From positions 64,001 through 128,000 of IMG/VR virus record IMGVR_UViG_3300033182_001068: a stretch of DNA of 64,000 bases. One strand, given 5' to 3'. Of the stretch, positions 36,442 through 44,339 are shown one piece after another. How positions within the stretch are numbered: position 1 is the first letter of the stretch; every line of letters begins with the position of its first letter. The notes beneath the pieces were generated by a model. The model saw only the letters and a list, made by a program, of their open reading frames with translations. It was not told the DNA's origin and made no database searches. The translations under genes and the position numbers were made by a program. Source of the DNA: a virus.

Positions 36442-37880
36442 GAATCCTTGGTATTAACGACTCCAGCCATGATGCCGCAGTAGCCGTAATAGAAAACGGC
36501 GAAATTCTGTTCGCCGCACATAGTGAACGATATAACCGAGAAAAGAACACATTCGCTGTTGATAGACAACTTCTCGACGACGCCCTCAAATACGGCAAGC
36601 CCGACGCTGTCGCTTACTACGAAAACAGAACAAAAAAACGGCTCAGGCTGCTACGACACGGCGGACTCAACGGCCAATACAAACACCTGTACAAAAAACT
36701 TGGCTACAAACTCGGCCCAGCCGAACAAATCAACCACCACTACAGTCACGCATGCGCCGGGTACTACACGTCCACATTCGAAGATGCCTGCATCGTTGTC
36801 CTCGACGCAATCGGAGAATGGGAAACCGCAACAGTCTGGGATGCGGCAGGCAACAACATCACCAAACGGGCCTCATGGAAATACCCGTTCAGTTTCGGGC
36901 TGTTCTACAGCGCATGGACCGACTTCCTTGGCCTAAAACCCGGACAAGATGAGTACATCCTGATGGGAATGGCCGCATACGGCGACCCATACCGGTTTGA
37001 AGGGCTCGTCAATTCGTACTTCCCTAAATACAACCGGCAGACGTACAACTTTCATCGAGGCATCAACGACATCAAAAAAGACGTAATCAAAAACGAACAC
37101 GACAAGTTCGATCTTGCCGCCGCCGTTCAACTCGTCTACACAAAACGACTTGTCGAATTTATGCAAAGGGCACGAGCAAGAACATTCAGCCAAAATCTCG
37201 TGTTCATGGGCGGCTGCGCACTCAATTGCGCCGCCAACACAAAACTGCTTGACATTTGGAGAGAAGTCTGGATCATGCCCAACCCCGGCGACGCCGGGTC
37301 AAGCCTTGGGGCTGCCCTCGCCCTGCACGGACGGCACGTCGAATGGAGAGGTCCATACCTTGGTCATGATATTTCTGGCGAATGGCCCGTAGAAGCGGCA
37401 TTTGACTCACTGATCACAACGGGAATCGCTCCAGTCGCATCTGGACGAGCAGAGTTCGGACCCAGAGCGCTCGGTAACCGCAGTTTGCTCGCCGACCCAA
37501 GATCTTTCGAGATGAGAGACAAAGTCAACGAGATAAAGCACCGAGAAAAGTTTCGCCCGTTTGCTCCAGTCGTAATGGAGGAACATGCTCATGAATGGTT
37601 CGACCTTGATCGACCAGCACCGTTCATGCAGTTCGCTGTGAAGTGCAAACGCAGGTCAGAAATACCGGCAGTTGTCCACTGGGACGGAACTTCACGTGTT
37701 CAAACCGTCAACGAGCACCAGCATCCAGCCCTCTACACACTTTTGCAAAAATGGCACAGAGAAACAGGCGTCCCAGTTTTGTTAAATACCAGCCTCAACG
37801 TAAAAAACCAACCGCTACTCAATTCTTACGCAGATGCACTTGAGTGGTCACAGACTTACGGACATAAAGTCTTGTCGTGA
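36438..37880 (+). CDS. Carbamoyltransferase (TobZ/NodU/CmcH family)
   Basis: A 480-residue enzyme that would transfer a carbamoyl group from carbamoyl phosphate via carbamoyl-adenylate to a hydroxyl of a sugar, antibiotic or modified base. N-terminal motifs MRILGINDSSHDAAVAV and INHHYSHACAGYYTS hold the metal-binding His residues. The ASKHA-like middle has LVFMGGCALNCAANTKL and PNPGDAGSSLGAAL, and the C-terminal domain has GRAEFGPRALGNRSLLADPR, KFRPFAPVV and PVLLNTSLN. This is shorter than the roughly 550-600-residue bacterial enzymes but keeps all these motifs. Phage homologues are known, some linked to DNA base hypermodification. The adjacent oxygenases could make the acceptor hydroxyl (inference). 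Confidence 0.92.
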   Translation: MRILGINDSSHDAAVAVIENGEILFAAHSERYNREKNTFAVDRQLLDDALKYGKPDAVAYYENRTKKRLRLLRHGGLNGQYKHLYKKLGYKLGPAEQINHHYSHACAGYYTSTFEDACIVVLDAIGEWETATVWDAAGNNITKRASWKYPFSFGLFYSAWTDFLGLKPGQDEYILMGMAAYGDPYRFEGLVNSYFPKYNRQTYNFHRGINDIKKDVIKNEHDKFDLAAAVQLVYTKRLVEFMQRARARTFSQNLVFMGGCALNCAANTKLLDIWREVWIMPNPGDAGSSLGAALALHGRHVEWRGPYLGHDISGEWPVEAAFDSLITTGIAPVASGRAEFGPRALGNRSLLADPRSFEMRDKVNEIKHREKFRPFAPVVMEEHAHEWFDLDRPAPFMQFAVKCKRRSEIPAVVHWDGTSRVQTVNEHQHPALYTLLQKWHRETGVPVLLNTSLNVKNQPLLNSYADALEWSQTYGHKVLS

Positions 37881-39085
37881 ACATGATGACACCCAACGAA
37901 CGCGACTCCCAAAAGAAACTTCTTGCAAGAAACGCGCACATCCTCAAACAAGAGGACTACATCATGGAAGTCATCGGTGATGACTGGTGGTCAAACACGC
38001 CATTACATCTTCTCCGAGAAGACGACCACCACAAACACCTCTACCCGGAAGTGAGTAAAGGCCACTTCGAGGACAACATTCACGAAACAGACGGCGCCCG
38101 CTGGACATACGGCGACCAGTGGTATCACTTCTTCGCAAAACCCCCATCAAAAGAACATCGGCTACCCGGACTGATTCATCGAGTCAACAGCGACAACATG
38201 AACGGCCCAGAATTTGTAAAGAATCCTGCGGTGCTCGCACTCGGCTGCTCAATTACCAGCGGCATCGGTCTCGTCGACGACTTTGCGTGGCCAGCCCTTC
38301 TACGTCACCAAACACAAAACACAGTGAACAACATGGGGATACCGGGAGCGTCACCAGCACAATGCGTATACACTGCATTCGCCCACATGAGGAAATGGGG
38401 CAACCCCGGTTGCATCTACTTCCTCGTTCCACCCCTTGACCGCTATTGGGGTCCGAAAAAAACACGAACGAACGACGGGTCATTGCGGCCAGATGTGTGG
38501 TCAATGAGTGGTTTGCATTATTTTCCTGAAATGCAGCAATACGTCATCCACTCGTCTGGGGGAGACCGAACGACAAAGTACAAACATGAAGCGATCGACG
38601 GAAACAAGACACTCCTTCCTGTGGATCTCGTTGCCCATCACAATCTCATGATGATTGAAACGTTGATGATGTATTGCGAGGCAAACAACATCGACATGAA
38701 GATTTCCTCTTGGTGTCGCCGGACCCACATGCACCTCACCCTGATCGGATATCCACAACTTGTTGGAATCCCAGACTTTCTCCGCAAAGAGGACATTGAA
38801 GCCCACCTACACGAAGACGACGAGTACAACGAGTGGGGTGCTCCGCACGAAATGTCTCCTATGGGTTCAAGAAAGAACTGTTGCGACCGGACACCGCAAA
38901 ACAAGTGGCAAGACCGCATGTGGGATCATGCGCTCGACATCAAACACGACCGCTACTACCCGCATCCGGGCCTTCACTACCATCTGCATTTTGCGGAACT
39001 GTTTTTAGGTCGGCCGATCAGCAACGAAGAACTTGCGGAAATTCGTCCGTGGCACGAAGGAACATCCCTCGAACCAACCGACTAG
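37877..39085 (+). CDS. SGNH/GDSL-type hydrolase-like protein (copy 1)
   Basis: A 402-residue protein from GTG 37877, overlapping the carbamoyltransferase stop (GTGA). The central VLALGCSITSGIGLVDD segment corresponds to SGNH block I (with Cys in place of the usual Asp of GDS), NNMGIPGASPAQ to block II, and HDRYYPHPGLHYHLH near the end to the catalytic Asp/His block. SGNH enzymes remove acyl groups from sugars or lipids. It shares block order and a C-terminal GS..NCC...N.W...HPG pattern with the next gene, so the two are tandem paralogues. Confidence 0.7.
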   Translation: MNMMTPNERDSQKKLLARNAHILKQEDYIMEVIGDDWWSNTPLHLLREDDHHKHLYPEVSKGHFEDNIHETDGARWTYGDQWYHFFAKPPSKEHRLPGLIHRVNSDNMNGPEFVKNPAVLALGCSITSGIGLVDDFAWPALLRHQTQNTVNNMGIPGASPAQCVYTAFAHMRKWGNPGCIYFLVPPLDRYWGPKKTRTNDGSLRPDVWSMSGLHYFPEMQQYVIHSSGGDRTTKYKHEAIDGNKTLLPVDLVAHHNLMMIETLMMYCEANNIDMKISSWCRRTHMHLTLIGYPQLVGIPDFLRKEDIEAHLHEDDEYNEWGAPHEMSPMGSRKNCCDRTPQNKWQDRMWDHALDIKHDRYYPHPGLHYHLHFAELFLGRPISNEELAEIRPWHEGTSLEPTD

Positions 39086-39135
39086 ACCAGATAAATCTAA
39101 ACGCAACCACAACGCCGCAAAATAAACCCCACCCC

Positions 39136-40017
39136 ATGATCAGCGAATACCTCACCCAACGCAACCCCCACATCATCGACTACGACTACTCCACCGCATG
39201 GCAACACCACAAAAACATCGAATACGCCCACTTCACCGAAGAACACATCCAGATAAATCCAAACGGAACACGAACAACACAAGGCCAAAACTGGCACACC
39301 CCAATCCCCGGCCACACCTACACCGTCAACAACCAAAACTGGCACGGCACCAACTTCACCACCAACCCCGACATCATCACCGCAGGCGACTCAATCACCG
39401 CCGGATACGCCCTCAACCACACCCAAACATGGTCACACATCTACGCCACACACACCAACCAAACCCACAACAACATCGGCTGGCCCGGCGCATCAATCGC
39501 ACAAACCATCCACATCCTCTACAACCACATACACCACTGGGGAACCCCAAAACACATCCACATCTGCCTCCCCGACATCACCCGCGCATGGGCAACCCAC
39601 AACGGCCAAAACCAACCACTCTGGTACAACCCCAACACCAACACCTACCACACACACCAAAAAAACGCCCACAAATTTAAACAAACCTCACCCGACGGAA
39701 CAAAAAAACCACCACCCCTACAAACCACCCTCAACGAAAACACCCGCGCAATCCAACACCTCACCAACACACTCACAACACTCAAAACCCAACTCACACT
39801 CACCACACACAACCAAAACACCCACCAAGCACTCCACACACACCCCAACTACAAACACAACCACCACCAACCCCCACCACACACCCCAATAGGATCAAAA
39901 AACTGCTGCAACCACCCAGCAAACACATGGGCAAACGACAACAACCACCCCGGACCCCACACACACCACCACATCGCAGAAACCCACAACCAAGCACCAA
40001 TCCCATGGCAAAACTAA
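39136..40017 (+). CDS. SGNH/GDSL-type hydrolase-like protein (copy 2, extreme composition)
   Basis: A 293-residue protein from ATG 39136. IITAGDSITAGYALNHTQ is SGNH block I with the catalytic Ser, NNIGWPGASIAQ is block II, and the NNHPGPHTHHH tail matches the paralogue upstream. Nearly every codon ends in A or C and the protein is loaded with His, Asn, Thr, Gln and Pro, because the plus strand here is extremely A/C-rich and G/T-poor. The paralogue just upstream does not show this, so the bias is local to about 39.1-40.6 kb. There is no obvious ribosome site. An upstream in-frame extension falls inside the previous gene and is rejected. Confidence 0.7.
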   Translation: MISEYLTQRNPHIIDYDYSTAWQHHKNIEYAHFTEEHIQINPNGTRTTQGQNWHTPIPGHTYTVNNQNWHGTNFTTNPDIITAGDSITAGYALNHTQTWSHIYATHTNQTHNNIGWPGASIAQTIHILYNHIHHWGTPKHIHICLPDITRAWATHNGQNQPLWYNPNTNTYHTHQKNAHKFKQTSPDGTKKPPPLQTTLNENTRAIQHLTNTLTTLKTQLTLTTHNQNTHQALHTHPNYKHNHHQPPPHTPIGSKNCCNHPANTWANDNNHPGPHTHHHIAETHNQAPIPWQN

Positions 40018-40082
40018 CCCGAAAACTCAAAAAACTCTGGCACCGCCTCCGACGCACACACAAACCCCCCTACATCTACTAA
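40005..40082 (+). CDS. Possible 25-residue basic peptide
   Basis: A short reading frame begins at an ATG inside the 3' end of the SGNH gene. It encodes a very basic peptide (MAKLTRKLKKLWHRLRRTHK start) ending PPYIY, with a TAA 16 nt before the HNH gene. It fills the only gap between those genes. Low confidence, because the base composition alone favours open frames here. Confidence 0.25.
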   Translation: MAKLTRKLKKLWHRLRRTHKPPYIY

Positions 40083-40098
40083 CCAGACAAACCCAACC

Positions 40099-40587
40099 AT
40101 GACACCACAACAACGATTCTGGAAAAAAGTCAACCGCACCACCAACCACAACGACTGCTGGGAATGGACAGGCGCCCTCAACAGCAAAAACTACGGAGCC
40201 CTCCAAGCCAACAAACAAAAATGGCTCGCCCACCGCTACTCCTACACCATCAACAAAGGCCCAATCCCACCCGGCCACCAAATCATGCACACCTGCGACA
40301 ACACCAAATGCGTCAACCCCAACCACCTCATCGCAGGCACACAAAAAACCAACATGCGCGACATGGTCAACAAAGGCCGACACCCAGAACACAAAGTCAC
40401 ACACTGCCCACAAGGCCACGAATACACCGAACAAAACACCTACCGCCAACCATCAAAACCAAACCAACGCCTCTGCCGCACCTGCCGCCAAATCGCCAAC
40501 GCCAAACGCCCACCACGCACCGAATACAACCGCCAATACTGGAAAACCAGCAAATGGAACCCCAACCGCACAGATAAATCCAACTAG
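40099..40587 (+). CDS. HNH homing-type endonuclease
   Basis: A 162-residue protein with a typical phage HNH layout: an N-terminal FWKKVNRTTNHNDCWEWTG segment, GYG-like NYGALQAN strand, HRYSYTINKGPIPPG, then the catalytic HTCDNTKCVNPNHL (HNH) and NMRDM, with a second Cys pair (CPQGH...CRTC) in the C-terminal zinc region. Such genes are usually selfish homing endonucleases that insert between phage genes. It shares the A/C-rich composition of the SGNH gene before it and sits exactly at the composition switch, so it may mark an insertion boundary. Confidence 0.88.
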   Translation: MTPQQRFWKKVNRTTNHNDCWEWTGALNSKNYGALQANKQKWLAHRYSYTINKGPIPPGHQIMHTCDNTKCVNPNHLIAGTQKTNMRDMVNKGRHPEHKVTHCPQGHEYTEQNTYRQPSKPNQRLCRTCRQIANAKRPPRTEYNRQYWKTSKWNPNRTDKSN

Positions 40588-40751
40588 AAACACCACACAA
40601 CAAAAAAATGGCACGCCTCCCCCCACGCACGCTGGGCGGCGCGGAAAAGTTTGCGGGGCTTTGCCGCTGCGGTTTCTGTGGTGTGTGGTTGGTGTAGGTG
40701 TTGTGTGTTGAGGTGGTTGTTGGTGGTGTTGTGGTGTGGGACAATGTGGTT
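40588..40751. other. Intergenic switch from A/C-rich to G/T-rich plus strand
   Basis: This 164-nt gap holds no gene. To its left the plus strand is almost only A and C for about 1.5 kb; to its right it is G/T-rich for about 0.8 kb, although genes on both sides point the same way. The centre (about 40620-40675) is GC-rich with small hairpins such as GCGG/CCGC, and contains the leftmost CGGGGCT heptamer that I found (about 40653). A mirror-symmetric skew of this kind can mark a replication origin or terminus. I see no iteron array or AT-rich unwinding element that would settle it. Confidence 0.5.
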
Positions 40752-41399
40752 ATGAGTGATCGGGTTTCTGTTGATGATTGGGTGCGGCCAGCCGGGGCTG
40801 ATGTTGAGGGGTTTCGGCGTGAGGCGAATGGTTGGTCGCCTGTGTGGTGTGAGCAGGCGGTTGAGACTTTTGAGGCTGGTGGTGTTCATCTGAAGGGGAT
40901 GAACTATACGAAGCCTGAGTTGCGTGAGCGTTTGAAGCGTCGGATTATGGCTGGGTCTAAGGGTGGGAGGCCGGGTCAGTGGTCGGCTCGTAAGGCGCAG
41001 TTGTTGGCGCAGGCGTATCGTAAGGCTGGTGGTGGTTATCGGGGTAAGAAGTCGAAGCGTCAGCGGTCGTTGTCGAAGTGGACGCGGGAGAAGTGGCGGA
41101 CGTCGGATGGTAAGCCTGCGAAGCGTCGTGATCGTAAGGGGCGTGAGGTGACGACTCGGTATTTGCCTGAGAAGGCGTGGCGCAAACTGTCCACGGGTGA
41201 ACGTGCGGCGACGAATCGTAAGAAGAAGCGTGGTTCTCGTGATGGTCGGCAGTTTGTGTCGAATACTCGGCGTGCTCGTGATGCTGGTCGTGATGCTCGT
41301 AAGTCTGGTGACGATCTTGTTGATGGTGTTGGTGGTGGTCGTCGTGAGCCGATTACCGGTGATGCGAAGCCGAAGCGTCCCAAGGGGAACCATCTCTAA
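40752..41399 (+). CDS. DUF5872-type basic protein
   Basis: A 215-residue, very basic protein. Residues about 70-180 match the pattern that I know as DUF5872: KGGRPGQWSARKAQLLAQAY, then GGGYRGKKSKRQRSLSKWT, RYLPEKAWRKLSTGE and a Lys/Arg-rich tail with FVSNTRRAR. Function of the family is unknown, though the charge suggests nucleic-acid binding. Codons end mostly in T or G, the reverse of the genes upstream. I chose ATG 40752; an upstream in-frame start at 40698 gives only low-complexity Val/Gly sequence. Confidence 0.75.
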   Translation: MSDRVSVDDWVRPAGADVEGFRREANGWSPVWCEQAVETFEAGGVHLKGMNYTKPELRERLKRRIMAGSKGGRPGQWSARKAQLLAQAYRKAGGGYRGKKSKRQRSLSKWTREKWRTSDGKPAKRRDRKGREVTTRYLPEKAWRKLSTGERAATNRKKKRGSRDGRQFVSNTRRARDAGRDARKSGDDLVDGVGGGRREPITGDAKPKRPKGNHL

Positions 41400-41407
41400 G
41401 ATAATGC

Positions 41408-41436
41408 TTGACAGTCGATGTGTGGATGTGTAACAT
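41408..41436 (+). promoter_or_regulatory. Sigma70-type promoter for a leaderless gene
   Basis: Consensus -35 TTGACA (41408-41413), 17-bp spacer and -10 TAACAT (41431-41436). The ATG at 41444 starts 7 nt after the -10, so transcription should begin at or next to the start codon. Confidence 0.8.
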
Positions 41437-41443
41437 GTACACC

Positions 41444-41722
41444 ATGACACACCGCATCCAAACAGCATTCATGATTCTCTCCGTGGCCTTCACCGCAGTG
41501 ATCGCCACCCTCATCATCTCTCACCAGTTGGACGCATCCAACTCGTACACCTGCCACACCACACGTGCCCAAGTCGAAGGATACGGCGACACAGTGTGGG
41601 GCGTTGTCTCACGCAACTGTGACGGCAACCTGAACGCCGCTGTCTACGACACGTTGAACCTAGAGGGCAACTCGGCGATCGTTCATCCTTGGCAGTGGAT
41701 CATTCTTCCTGCTGAGCCCTGA
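41444..41722 (+). CDS. Membrane-anchored or secreted LysM-like protein
   Basis: A 92-residue protein. Residues about 7-26 form a hydrophobic signal/anchor (FMILSVAFTAVIATLII), followed by a LysM-like domain: EGYGDTVWGVVSRNCDGN, then VYDTLNLEGNSAIVHPWQWIILP, matching the usual GDTxW ... N ... I.PGQ.L layout. LysM domains bind peptidoglycan, so the protein probably sits at the cell envelope, for example in lysis control or surface exclusion. Transcription should be leaderless from the promoter at 41408. An ATG at 41435 overlaps the -10 and is not used in this model. Confidence 0.7.
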   Translation: MTHRIQTAFMILSVAFTAVIATLIISHQLDASNSYTCHTTRAQVEGYGDTVWGVVSRNCDGNLNAAVYDTLNLEGNSAIVHPWQWIILPAEP

Positions 41723-41735
41723 TACAGTCAGGGGA

Positions 41736-42059
41736 ATGAATCACCCTCGTGAATGCCACACAGGTTGGGACAGCCTGATCGACGAACTCGAACGTCATCT
41801 GACGTACCTGTCACCCAACTACGAGACTCGTCAGGTCAAAGAGAAGTGGGGCGCACTGCGCTACTACGCCACCTACGTCCCTGCAGAGGGAGAGCCCAAC
41901 GCGGAAGTGGCGGAGCAGATCTTCTATCGTCTGATCGACGAGACGGAACGTCGCTCGATCTGGCACTGTGAGAAGTGTGGTGAGCCCGGACAGACGAGAT
42001 GCGACCTAGCGTGGCGTAAGACGCTATGTGACAAGCACTATGAGGACCAACGTGACTGA
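41736..42059 (+). CDS. Conserved phage protein with zinc-binding C-terminus
   Basis: A 107-residue protein matching a pattern common in phage hypothetical proteins: GWDSLIDELERHLTYLSP, QVKEKWGALRYYATY, and a C-terminal CEKCGEPGQTRCDLAWRKTLC with four cysteines, probably a zinc ribbon. Role unknown. Its ATG follows TACAGT by 7 nt with no good -35. The stop overlaps the next start region. Confidence 0.75.
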   Translation: MNHPRECHTGWDSLIDELERHLTYLSPNYETRQVKEKWGALRYYATYVPAEGEPNAEVAEQIFYRLIDETERRSIWHCEKCGEPGQTRCDLAWRKTLCDKHYEDQRD

Positions 42060-42780
42060 GCAGTGGATTCCGGAGTTCGATGATGTGTTCGTTCCTGAGG
42101 AGAAGCATTCGATCGACACAGGCGTAGCAGGCTCTCACGTATTCGGAGGTGTTCTGCATGCGGTCGGCATACTCGCCACGGGTGAATCCCCAGTGTATGC
42201 ACAGACGATGTTTCAGAAGCCTGCGGACTGGCGTGAACCGATCACGATCGACAGGCAGTCGCAAGGCAGGGGACTGCATGTTGTGCATCTCCTGCAGAAC
42301 GACAAGGTGATCTCACAGAGCCTTGTTACTTGTTCAGCGCAACCCGAACCTTCGGTGGAAGTAGAGCCCATCGAAATGAAAGACATGCGAGAAGAAGAGT
42401 GGGATTGGGGTTGGGGCACGGGCTCTGACCTGATGGCCTACATGACCGGCTACTTCCGCAAGAGAGTGGCACGCATGTGGTTCAAGGAACACGACATGGA
42501 TCTAAGTGCAGTCGCCACACTCGCCGATTTCGGAAGCGTCAATCTGGTGCCGATGGTCGGGGCTTTTGGCCGCACGAAGATGCTGACCAGTCACTTCACC
42601 AAGAAGATGCCATTTGAAAAGTCATATGTGACGCACAACCTTGAAGGTCGTGGCGCTGGCGGTGTCGTGTTTACTCGGCTTGACCAGTACAACGAGAAGG
42701 GACAGCCCGTGTGCCTTACTAGGGGTGTGTTCCGGATCGCTGACGACGACGACAACGACTACCCCTACTATGGGTCATAA
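42052..42780 (+). CDS. Hotdog-fold thioesterase-like protein
   Basis: A 242-residue protein from GTG 42052, which follows GAGG by 6 nt and overlaps the previous stop; ATG 42040 is an alternative. Residues about 25-95 (VFGGVLHAVGILATGE, YAQTMFQKPADWREPITI, RGLHVVHLLQNDKVIS) resemble the first hotdog domain of TesB/4HBT-type acyl-CoA thioesterases, and the C-terminal half could be a second. The catalytic residues are not certain. It ends the plus-strand accessory operon and meets minus-strand genes 1 nt later. Confidence 0.5.
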   Translation: MTEQWIPEFDDVFVPEEKHSIDTGVAGSHVFGGVLHAVGILATGESPVYAQTMFQKPADWREPITIDRQSQGRGLHVVHLLQNDKVISQSLVTCSAQPEPSVEVEPIEMKDMREEEWDWGWGTGSDLMAYMTGYFRKRVARMWFKEHDMDLSAVATLADFGSVNLVPMVGAFGRTKMLTSHFTKKMPFEKSYVTHNLEGRGAGGVVFTRLDQYNEKGQPVCLTRGVFRIADDDDNDYPYYGS

Positions 42781-42924
42781 TCACCACTTGCCGATAGGGC
42801 ACGACACGCTTTTGATGCGCACCTTCACAGGCATGAAACAGCCGCACTCCTTGCACTGACGCAACCCCTTACGAAAACGGTCGCACTCCAGACAGGTGGC
42901 GTAACGTTCAGCGGGCGTCTGCAT
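42781..42924 (-). CDS. 47-residue phage zinc-ribbon protein
   Basis: Reverse-strand gene from ATG 42924. The pattern CLECDRF...CKECGCFMPVK...CPIGKW is one of the most recurrent tiny phage proteins: two CxxC pairs and a CP..KW ending, presumably binding one zinc. Many phages encode it next to late or replication genes; its function is unknown. It overlaps the end of the 42908 gene by 17 nt, so the genes are co-transcribed. Confidence 0.8.
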   Translation of the reverse strand: MQTPAERYATCLECDRFRKGLRQCKECGCFMPVKVRIKSVSCPIGKW

Positions 42925-43108
42925 TAGCCAGCAACACCGTAGCGTTACGCACCCACACGAAGTACGCCAAGAAGTCGCTCAACACCGGGGCCAAACCCTT
43001 GGCCTCCATGATCTCCTCATCAGACAGCAACGACTCCAACTGGTCAACCATCTTCACGGCTTCGTCCGACATGCTGCCCAAAAGGACCTTCATCTCTTCT
43101 TCAGTCAT
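42908..43108 (-). CDS. Small hypothetical protein
   Basis: A 66-residue acidic, helical protein (MTEEEMKVLLGSMSDEAVK start). It is coupled to the macrodomain gene by an ATGA overlap and overlaps the 47-residue zinc-ribbon gene at its 3' end. No family is recognised. Confidence 0.6.
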   Translation of the reverse strand: MTEEEMKVLLGSMSDEAVKMVDQLESLLSDEEIMEAKGLAPVLSDFLAYFVWVRNATVLLANADAR

Positions 43109-43557
43109 GACTTAACCGTATCACGGGTGCAGATAAAGAGTTTCACCCCACGTGATTGTGACCACACCCGTTGAATAACACGATCCACATATGACCATTG
43201 AAGACCACCAATACCTGCACCGACTTGAGGGCAACCGATGGTGTCTACGTCGTTCTCGATGGCGTGCGTACGCATAGCGGTGAAAGCCATCTCGATCAGG
43301 TTGATACGGGCGCCCGGGCCGGGTTCGATCTGGGTGGCGAGGTTGTACACCCACTGCCCCAGTTCCTTATGTGCGACCATGGTGCCGCCAGAAAGCACAC
43401 CGTCGGAGCAGAGACGCTGATAAGACTCCTTGTTCTCCGGGAATCGACGAAACACTTCATAAGCAAGACCGCCAGCAACACCACGAGTGTTCACCCCATG
43501 ACAGATGCCGTCGACGTCCAACTCGAACAGATCGCCGTTTTCTACATATTCGATCAT
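43105..43557 (-). CDS. Macrodomain protein (ADP-ribose-binding)
   Basis: A 150-residue single macrodomain. Residues about 14-40 give DVDGICHGVNTRGVAGGLAYE, with the Asn and Gly-rich loop that contact ADP-ribose, and near residue 110 IGCPQVGAGIGGLQW forms the phosphate loop. Such phage proteins may hydrolyse ADP-ribose-1''-phosphate, remove ADP-ribose from proteins or DNA, or deplete signalling nucleotides in defence evasion. In this genome a link to the ADP-ribosyltransferase-like protein at 20396-25636 is attractive but unproven. Start/stop overlaps tie it to the genes on both sides. Confidence 0.88.
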   Translation of the reverse strand: MIEYVENGDLFELDVDGICHGVNTRGVAGGLAYEVFRRFPENKESYQRLCSDGVLSGGTMVAHKELGQWVYNLATQIEPGPGARINLIEMAFTAMRTHAIENDVDTIGCPQVGAGIGGLQWSYVDRVIQRVWSQSRGVKLFICTRDTVKS

Positions 43558-44339
43558 TCGACGAGCATACCGCTCTCAGAGTAAATGTTGACAACCTCGT
43601 CGTAGTCGATCTCGTAGGCCGGAGCACGCCCTTCCATCGTTTTGTACCAGCCCCTGCCGTGCCTCACCATCGACGGGTCGAACTCCATCATTTCCTCGAC
43701 CTCCTCAATCGACGGGACTCCGCCGCCAGCAGACCACTGATTCGAAAAATGTCCAAGAAGTGCAGGTCGTGGACGGTTCACTGTCGGACGAGAACCTCTA
43801 TGGATGACTCGCCCGTTCCACACCAGAACGTCTCCCTTTTTCGGCAGAAACGTGTCGATCCGATACTCGTGTTCACGCATGATCTCCATGCAGAGGTGAT
43901 TCATGTCAATCCCGTGATAGTCGCCAGAATACGGGAAATCCCACATGTGTGAGCCCGGAACCCATTGGAATGGGCCGGTTTCTGGGTCAATGTCAGCCAA
44001 CGCAATCCACACCCCCATGTATTGGGTCACGGTTTGCGTGTTGCCGTGCAGAATGTCCACATGCCAGCCTGTGTTGGCTGAACGCCAATACGTCAGGTCG
44101 GAATGAACAGCAACACGGACACCAAGTTCAGTAAACAGGTCGACAAGAACATCATGGAGAAGAAGGTCAAGGATCTGCGGGTGCTGCAGGTACGTTTGGT
44201 CGGTGTCAGACCTGCGTCGATGCTCGTCGTTGAACTCGTAGTGCTTATGCCAGTAGTCGTTTACGTAGCGGTCAATGTCCGAGTGTGGCATCAGGCCCGG
44301 GGCTTCGACCGCGCCATTTTCCTCGAACTCTTTACGCAT
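43554..44339 (-). CDS. Phytanoyl-CoA-dioxygenase-type 2OG/Fe(II) oxygenase
   Basis: A 261-residue protein of the PhyH family. The iron ligands are in TGWHVDILH (HxD) and WNGRVIHRGSRP (distal His, followed by Arg for 2-oxoglutarate). The conserved GPFQWVPGSHMWDFPYSG segment lies between. It is the third oxygenase of the 2-oxoglutarate class in this window and sits in the minus-strand operon with the macrodomain rather than with the carbamoyltransferase. Phages use such enzymes on nucleotides, tail or capsid residues, or host metabolites; the substrate is unknown here. Confidence 0.88.
   Translation of the reverse strand: MRKEFEENGAVEAPGLMPHSDIDRYVNDYWHKHYEFNDEHRRRSDTDQTYLQHPQILDLLLHDVLVDLFTELGVRVAVHSDLTYWRSANTGWHVDILHGNTQTVTQYMGVWIALADIDPETGPFQWVPGSHMWDFPYSGDYHGIDMNHLCMEIMREHEYRIDTFLPKKGDVLVWNGRVIHRGSRPTVNRPRPALLGHFSNQWSAGGGVPSIEEVEEMMEFDPSMVRHGRGWYKTMEGRAPAYEIDYDEVVNIYSESGMLVE

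Noticed and set aside
38833-39135. N-terminal extension of the second SGNH gene
   Set aside because: It lies in the coding sequence of the first SGNH gene in another frame and has no SGNH-like sequence before 39136.
40584-41468. 294-codon minus-strand frame over the DUF5872 gene
   Set aside because: Thr/Arg/Pro-rich nonsense composition produced by the G/T-rich plus strand; the plus frame matches a known family.
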